Positions 28,907 to 32,410 of a DNA stretch of 32,410 bases are shown piece by piece. The stretch covers positions 1-32,410 of the forward strand of contig URAZ01000034.1 of NCBI GenBank assembly GCA_900545925.1, given 5' to 3'. Both the position numbers and the translations under genes were made by a program. Origin of the DNA: an uncultured Eubacteriales bacterium. Its GTDB lineage: Bacteria; Bacillota; Clostridia; Oscillospirales; Oscillospiraceae. The notes beneath the pieces are model-generated. The model searched no databases and had not been told where the DNA came from. It was given only the letters and a program-made list of their open reading frames with translations. Every line of letters starts with the position of its first letter. The stretch's first letter is position 1.

Positions 28907-28935
28907 AGAGATCAAACCGACAGCCGGTTTTCTCT
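28907..28935 (+). terminator. Hairpin between T-box and trpB, possible terminator
   Basis: AGAGA-TC-AAACCG (28907-28919) pairs with CGGTTT-TCTCT (28925-28935). The T-rich 3' arm could be a U-tract, and TTTTTT follows at 28951. It may be the terminator that the T-box controls, but the usual competition with the ACCGC half of the T-box is not evident. Confidence 0.35.
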
Positions 28936-29001
28936 GTGGATGAAGGTCTTTTTTGTTACCTTTTTTCGTAGAGAAACCAAAATGCGAAAGGAGAAACAAC
29001 C

Positions 29002-30378
29002 ATGAAAACCGAAAACATTCCTTACAAGATCTATCTGTCTGAGTCTGAGATGCCCCGGAATTGGTATAATGTTCGCGCAGACATGAAAAATAAACCCGCG
29101 CCTCCCGTGAACCCCGGCACCGGCAAGCCCATGGGCTTTGACGATCTGCGCCCTGTCTTCTGCGACGAATTGATCGAGCAGGAATTGGACAATGACACGC
29201 CGTATATTCCCATTCCGCAGGAAATTCGTGACTTTTACAAGATGTACCGTCCGTCGCCGCTGGTGCGCGCATACTGTCTGGAAGAAAAACTCGGCACCCC
29301 GGCGAAAATCTATTACAAATTTGAGGGCAACAATACATCCGGCAGTCACAAACTGAACTCCGCTATCGCGCAGGCGTACTATGCCAAGAAGCAGGGCCTC
29401 AAGGGCGTTACGACCGAGACGGGCGCCGGGCAGTGGGGCACAGCCCTTTCCATGGCTTGCGCGTATCTGGGCCTTGACCTGAAGGTCTTCATGGTCAAGT
29501 GCTCGTATGAGCAGAAGCCCTTCCGCCGCGAGGTCATGCGCACCTATGGCGCAAGCGTCACGCCCAGCCCGTCGAACACCACGAACGTCGGCCGCGCCAT
29601 TCTCGCAAAGGACCCCAACACGACCGGCTCCCTCGGCTGCGCCATCAGTGAAGCTGTCGAGGTGGCTACGACCACCCCCGGCTACCGCTATGTGCTCGGC
29701 AGCGTCCTGAATCAGGTCCTGCTCCATCAGTCGGTCATTGGCCTGGAAACGAAAATCGCGCTTGATAAATACGGTATTACGCCCGACATTATCATCGGCT
29801 GCGCCGGCGGCGGCTCGAACCTCGGCGGCCTGATTGCCCCATTCATGGGGGAAAAGCTGCGCGGCGAAAAGGATTACCGCTTCATCGCCGTCGAACCCGC
29901 CTCCTGCCCTAGCTTCACACGCGGCGTGTTCGCCTATGACTTCTGCGATACTGGCATGGTCTGCCCGCTGGCGAAAATGTACACGCTCGGCAGCGGCTTC
30001 ATCCCGTCGGCCAATCACGCAGGCGGCCTGCGCTACCACGGCATGAGTCCTATTCTGTCCCAACTGTACCACGACGGTCTGATGGAGGCCCGCAGCGTCG
30101 AGCAGACGAGTGTATTCGAGGCGGCGGAGTATTTTGCCCGCACCGAGGGCATTCTCCCTGCGCCGGAATCCAGCCACGCCATCCGCGCTGCCATCGATGA
30201 AGCGCTTAAGTGCAAGGAAACAGGGGAGGAGAAGACCATTGTCTTCGGCCTGACCGGCACCGGCTACTTCGATCTTGTTGCGTATCAGAAGTTCAACGAC
30301 CATGAGATGACCGACATTATTCCGACTGATGAGCAGCTTGCCGCAAGCATCGCAAAGCTGCCGAAGGTGGCAGAATAA
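29002..30378 (+). CDS. trpB: TrpB2-type tryptophan synthase beta chain
   Basis: A 458-residue PLP enzyme of the TrpB2 (TrpB-like) class, which joins indole and serine to make tryptophan. The N-terminal extension (IPYKIYLSESEMPRNWYNVR) and the length of about 450 distinguish it from the ~400-residue TrpB1. The PLP Lys is in NNTSGSHKLNSA (Lys ~117), followed by TETGAGQWGTALSMACA; the phosphate loop is CAGGGSNLGGL. The C-terminal part has EGILPAPESSHAIRAA and the GLTGTGYFDL end. No trpA or other trp gene is in the window, so it may salvage indole. ATG 29002 follows AAAGGAG. It is controlled by the Trp T-box upstream and is followed directly by the glyA promoter. Confidence 0.92.
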   Translation: MKTENIPYKIYLSESEMPRNWYNVRADMKNKPAPPVNPGTGKPMGFDDLRPVFCDELIEQELDNDTPYIPIPQEIRDFYKMYRPSPLVRAYCLEEKLGTPAKIYYKFEGNNTSGSHKLNSAIAQAYYAKKQGLKGVTTETGAGQWGTALSMACAYLGLDLKVFMVKCSYEQKPFRREVMRTYGASVTPSPSNTTNVGRAILAKDPNTTGSLGCAISEAVEVATTTPGYRYVLGSVLNQVLLHQSVIGLETKIALDKYGITPDIIIGCAGGGSNLGGLIAPFMGEKLRGEKDYRFIAVEPASCPSFTRGVFAYDFCDTGMVCPLAKMYTLGSGFIPSANHAGGLRYHGMSPILSQLYHDGLMEARSVEQTSVFEAAEYFARTEGILPAPESSHAIRAAIDEALKCKETGEEKTIVFGLTGTGYFDLVAYQKFNDHEMTDIIPTDEQLAASIAKLPKVAE

Positions 30379-30397
30379 AATTTCTGCGTACACCCTG

Positions 30398-30426
30398 TTG
30401 ACATTTGTGCGCGAGATGTGTATAAT
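30398..30426 (+). promoter_or_regulatory. Consensus sigma-A promoter of the riboswitch/glyA unit
   Basis: TTGACA (30398-30403), 17-bp spacer, TATAAT (30421-30426): exact consensus, starting 19 bp after the trpB stop. Confidence 0.92.
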
Positions 30427-30494
30427 AACGCCGTCAATCAAATACAGGACATCCGTTGATCGTCCTCAGAACGCGCATGCGGACTGAGAACAGA

Positions 30495-30600
30495 AGGAAT
30501 CTCTGGAGAACTCATTGAATTGAGTGCCGAAGGTGCAAGGCGCAAGCCGAATCTCTCAGGCAAAAGGACAGAGCCGCAGCTACAGCGTTTGTAATACGGC
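30495..30600 (+). promoter_or_regulatory. Glycine riboswitch (single aptamer)
   Basis: The gcvT-type core is present: GGAATCTCTGGAGAACTC, a TCATTGAATTGA hairpin arm, GTGCCGAAGGTGCAAGGC, then CCGAATCTCTCAGG and CAAAAGGACAGAG. A short 3' helix GCCGCAGC...CGGC (about 30572-30600) is consistent with the ghost-aptamer half of a type-1 singlet. Only one full aptamer is seen. It lies between a consensus promoter and an intrinsic terminator upstream of glyA. Confidence 0.92.
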
Positions 30601-30607
30601 ACTACAA

Positions 30608-30640
30608 TGAGCAGACCGGAGACGGCCTGCTCATTTTTAT
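30608..30640 (+). terminator. Riboswitch-controlled intrinsic terminator
   Basis: TGAGCAG (30608-30614) pairs with CTGCTCA (30627-30633), extended by CC/GG inside, followed by TTTTTATTG. It ends 25 bases before the glyA ATG and is the expression platform of the glycine riboswitch. Confidence 0.85.
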
Positions 30641-30664
30641 TGTTGTATAAGGAGATACATCGTC

Positions 30665-31921
30665 ATGGCAAACGTACTCGAAACCAGTATGAACTATCTG
30701 CAGACGCAGGATCCCGAGGTCGCGGCCTGCATTGAAAACGAATTTCAGCGCCAGAAGCAGAACATTGAGTTGATCGCGTCGGAGAACATCGCCTCTCCCG
30801 CCGTCATTGCAGCCATGGGTTCTGTTCTGACGAATAAATACGCCGAGGGTTACCCCGGTAAGCGATATTACGGCGGCTGTGATTATGTAGATGTACTGGA
30901 AACGATTGCGATTGAACGCGCGAAAAAGCTGTTCGGCGCGGCCTATGCCAATGTGCAGCCTCACTCCGGCGCGCAGGCAAATTTGGAGGTCTACGCCGCG
31001 CTTCTGCAGCCGGGCGATACGCTCATGGGCATGGATCTTGCCAGCGGCGGCCATCTGACGCACGGTGCCCGCGTCAATCTCTCCGGCAAATACTATAACA
31101 GCATCAGCTACGGTGTGAACCCGGAGACGGGCTGCATCGACTACGATCAGGTCGAGGACATGGTCCGCCGGTACCGCCCTAAGCTGCTCGTTGCCGGTGC
31201 GTCCGCATATCCCAGGGCCATTGATTTCAAAGCTTTTGCCGAAATTGCACACAAAAACGGCGCGCTTCTCATGGTCGATATGGCGCATATCGCGGGCCTT
31301 GTCGCAGGCGGCCAGCACATGAGCCCCGTTCCCTATGCCGATGTCGTGACGACTACTACACATAAAACGCTGCGCGGCCCGCGCGGCGGCATGATTCTCT
31401 CGCGGGATGAGGAATTTGCAAAAAAACTGAACAGCGCCGTTTTCCCCGGCACACAGGGAGGGCCGCTGATGCACGTTATTGCCGGAAAGGCCGTCTGCCT
31501 GCGCGAAGCGGCGCAGCCGGAATTCAAGGTCTACGCGGAAAATGTTGTGAAGAATGCTAAGGCGTTGGCGGATGCGCTGCTGGCGCGCGGCTTCGATCTT
31601 GTGACCGGCGGCACGGACAATCATCTGATGCTCGCCGATCTGCGGAAGAAGAACATCACTGGCAAGGATTTGCAGACCAAGCTTGATGAGGTGCACATCA
31701 CCGTTAATAAAAACGCCATCCCGAACGACCCGCAGAAACCCGGCGTCACCAGCGGCGTGCGTATCGGCACGCCTGCGTGCACGACGCGCGGCTTTACGCC
31801 GGAGGATATGCCGGTCGTGGCTGACTGCATTGATAAGATCGCAACGGATTTTGAATCCAACCGCAAAGCTGTGCTTGCTGCTGTTGCAGAACTTGTCAGA
31901 AAGCATCCGATCTACGAATGA
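30665..31921 (+). CDS. glyA: Serine hydroxymethyltransferase
   Basis: A 418-residue PLP enzyme that interconverts serine and glycine with tetrahydrofolate, the main source of one-carbon units. The sequence opens near ENEFQRQKQNIELIASENIASPAVI and contains NKYAEGYPGKRYYGG, HSGAQANLEVY, MVDMAHIAGLVAGG and the PLP lysine motif TTTTHKTLRGPRGG (~residue 230). FPGTQGGPLMHVIAGKAVC and the C-terminal GVRIGTPACTTRGF follow. Length and motifs are standard. ATG 30665 follows AAGGAG. It is transcribed from its own promoter through a glycine riboswitch and terminator, so its level responds to glycine. Monocistronic: 156 bp lie before ireB. Confidence 0.96.
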   Translation: MANVLETSMNYLQTQDPEVAACIENEFQRQKQNIELIASENIASPAVIAAMGSVLTNKYAEGYPGKRYYGGCDYVDVLETIAIERAKKLFGAAYANVQPHSGAQANLEVYAALLQPGDTLMGMDLASGGHLTHGARVNLSGKYYNSISYGVNPETGCIDYDQVEDMVRRYRPKLLVAGASAYPRAIDFKAFAEIAHKNGALLMVDMAHIAGLVAGGQHMSPVPYADVVTTTTHKTLRGPRGGMILSRDEEFAKKLNSAVFPGTQGGPLMHVIAGKAVCLREAAQPEFKVYAENVVKNAKALADALLARGFDLVTGGTDNHLMLADLRKKNITGKDLQTKLDEVHITVNKNAIPNDPQKPGVTSGVRIGTPACTTRGFTPEDMPVVADCIDKIATDFESNRKAVLAAVAELVRKHPIYE

Positions 31922-32004
31922 GTGCTGCCTGCCTCTGCATGCGCTTTTTGCCGCTTTCTGTCTAAATCTTGTGCTTTCGGGGAAAATGTAACACAAATGA
32001 AATG

Positions 32005-32032
32005 TTGGACGCATTTACAAACCGGGTACAAT
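32005..32032 (+). promoter_or_regulatory. Promoter for the IreB-family gene
   Basis: TTGGAC (32005-32010), 16-bp spacer, TACAAT (32027-32032), 45 bp before the start codon. Confidence 0.6.
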
Positions 32033-32077
32033 ATATTATGATAGTGGCACAAGCTCAAGAGAAGGAGGCTGACCGTC

Positions 32078-32323
32078 ATGAATGACAATACCATTAAGTT
32101 TGTGGTGCCGGAAGACAGCAGCGAGGAAATGAAGACCATTCTGACCGCCGTATATGGCGCCCTCAGCGAAAAAGGGTATAACCCCATCAATCAGATAGTC
32201 GGTTATCTCCTGTCAGAGGATCCTACCTACATCACCAACTACAACAATGCTCGCAGCCTGATCTGCAAACTCGACCGTGATGAGTTGCTTCAGGAGTTGG
32301 TCAAGCATTATCTGTTCTCATAA
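32078..32323 (+). CDS. ireB: IreB/UPF0297 family regulatory phosphoprotein
   Basis: An 81-residue protein with the UPF0297 (YrzL) signature: MNDNTIKF, ILTAVYGALSEKGYNPINQIVGYLLSEDPTYIT, then NNARSLICKLDRDELLQELVKHYL. In Enterococcus faecalis IreB is phosphorylated by the PASTA kinase IreK and restrains intrinsic cephalosporin resistance, so the family acts in cell-wall stress signalling. The expected N-terminal threonine is present (Thr5). ATG 32078 has AAGGAGG eight bases upstream. In Bacillus and many Clostridia it leads an operon with ruvX(yrrK) and yrzB(DUF1292); here a terminator follows directly and DUF1292 sits 27 kb away, so the operon is dispersed. Confidence 0.93.
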   Translation: MNDNTIKFVVPEDSSEEMKTILTAVYGALSEKGYNPINQIVGYLLSEDPTYITNYNNARSLICKLDRDELLQELVKHYLFS

Positions 32324-32370
32324 CGGTAAAACGAACCCCCGGCAGATAGACAGGTGTCCGTAAAACAGTT

Positions 32371-32410
32371 AATCCTCCGTATGGCTTAGACCATGCGGAG
32401 GATTTGTTTA
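32371..32410 (+). terminator. Terminator of the ireB-family gene
   Basis: A 14-pair stem (32371-32384 with 32391-32404, one G-T pair, loop CTTAGA) followed by TGTTTA at the window edge, 47 bp after the stop codon. Confidence 0.8.

Noticed and set aside
28912..30441. 509-codon minus-strand open frame opposite trpB, and a similar one opposite glyA
   Set aside because: Shadows of highly conserved enzymes; they run through the T-box or riboswitch regions and show no protein family features.

Overview
The window looks like chromosomal DNA from a Gram-positive anaerobe of the Clostridia, probably an Oscillospirales-type gut bacterium. This is judged from family content only: DUF4317, DUF1292, IreB/UPF0297, a Trp T-box, a glycine riboswitch, a 6S-like RNA, Gram-positive lipobox and SLH proteins, strong AGGAGG ribosome binding sites and consensus sigma-A promoters with 17-bp spacers. 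By eye the DNA is moderately GC-rich. There are no phage, integrase, transposase, rRNA, tRNA or CRISPR features. The unusual material is in the intergenic regions and in a few degenerate or regulatory loci.

Layout, left to right. Positions 1-3.1 kb: a small membrane-protein ORF broken by an in-frame TAA, DUF4317 (minus), a LURP-one-like protein (plus), a palindromic repeat pair, and a TauE/SafE permease encoded as two half-length overlapping genes (minus). Positions 3.1-5.4 kb: a membrane-anchored parvulin foldase (minus), a probable 6S RNA with its own terminator (minus) and DUF1292 (minus). Positions 5.7-11.7 kb: a plus-strand run of class A PBP, SAM methyltransferase, and the ECF transporter module EcfA-EcfA-EcfT. 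Positions 11.8-13.4 kb: thiI and a CinA C-terminal amidohydrolase. Then pepF (minus), a P1B-type-ATPase-like protein that has lost its catalytic machinery (plus), pyruvate kinase with a structured leader (minus) and a TepA/ClpP-like protease (minus).

Positions 19.8-22.9 kb hold a plus-strand operon: YbaK-type deacylase, SurA-like lipoprotein, ABC exporter and a TSCPD protein. It is flanked on both sides by members of one palindromic repeat family. Positions 23-25.4 kb carry an ECF sigma factor with a translationally coupled putative anti-sigma factor, a second locus of the first repeat family, and an unknown membrane-anchored protein. Positions 25.7-28.5 kb hold an acidic secreted SLH-like protein and an MFS transporter. 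The last 4 kb has three separately controlled units: a Trp T-box with UGG specifier before a stand-alone TrpB2, a glycine riboswitch with terminator before glyA, and ireB with its own promoter and terminator.

The main candidates for something undescribed are: (1) the pseudo-P-type ATPase (15418-17178), which lacks the actuator domain, the phosphorylated Asp and the TGD and GDGxND loops but keeps the fold order; (2) the pyk leader (18640-18761), whose predicted transcript starts on the first base of a two-helix structure and ends in a terminator-like hairpin just before the ribosome binding site; (3) two families of modular palindromic intergenic repeats, one with hairpin stems that vary in sequence but keep their pairing; (4) a terminator hairpin whose 3' arm contains the Shine-Dalgarno of the split TauE permease; (5) the nonsense-interrupted micro-ORF.
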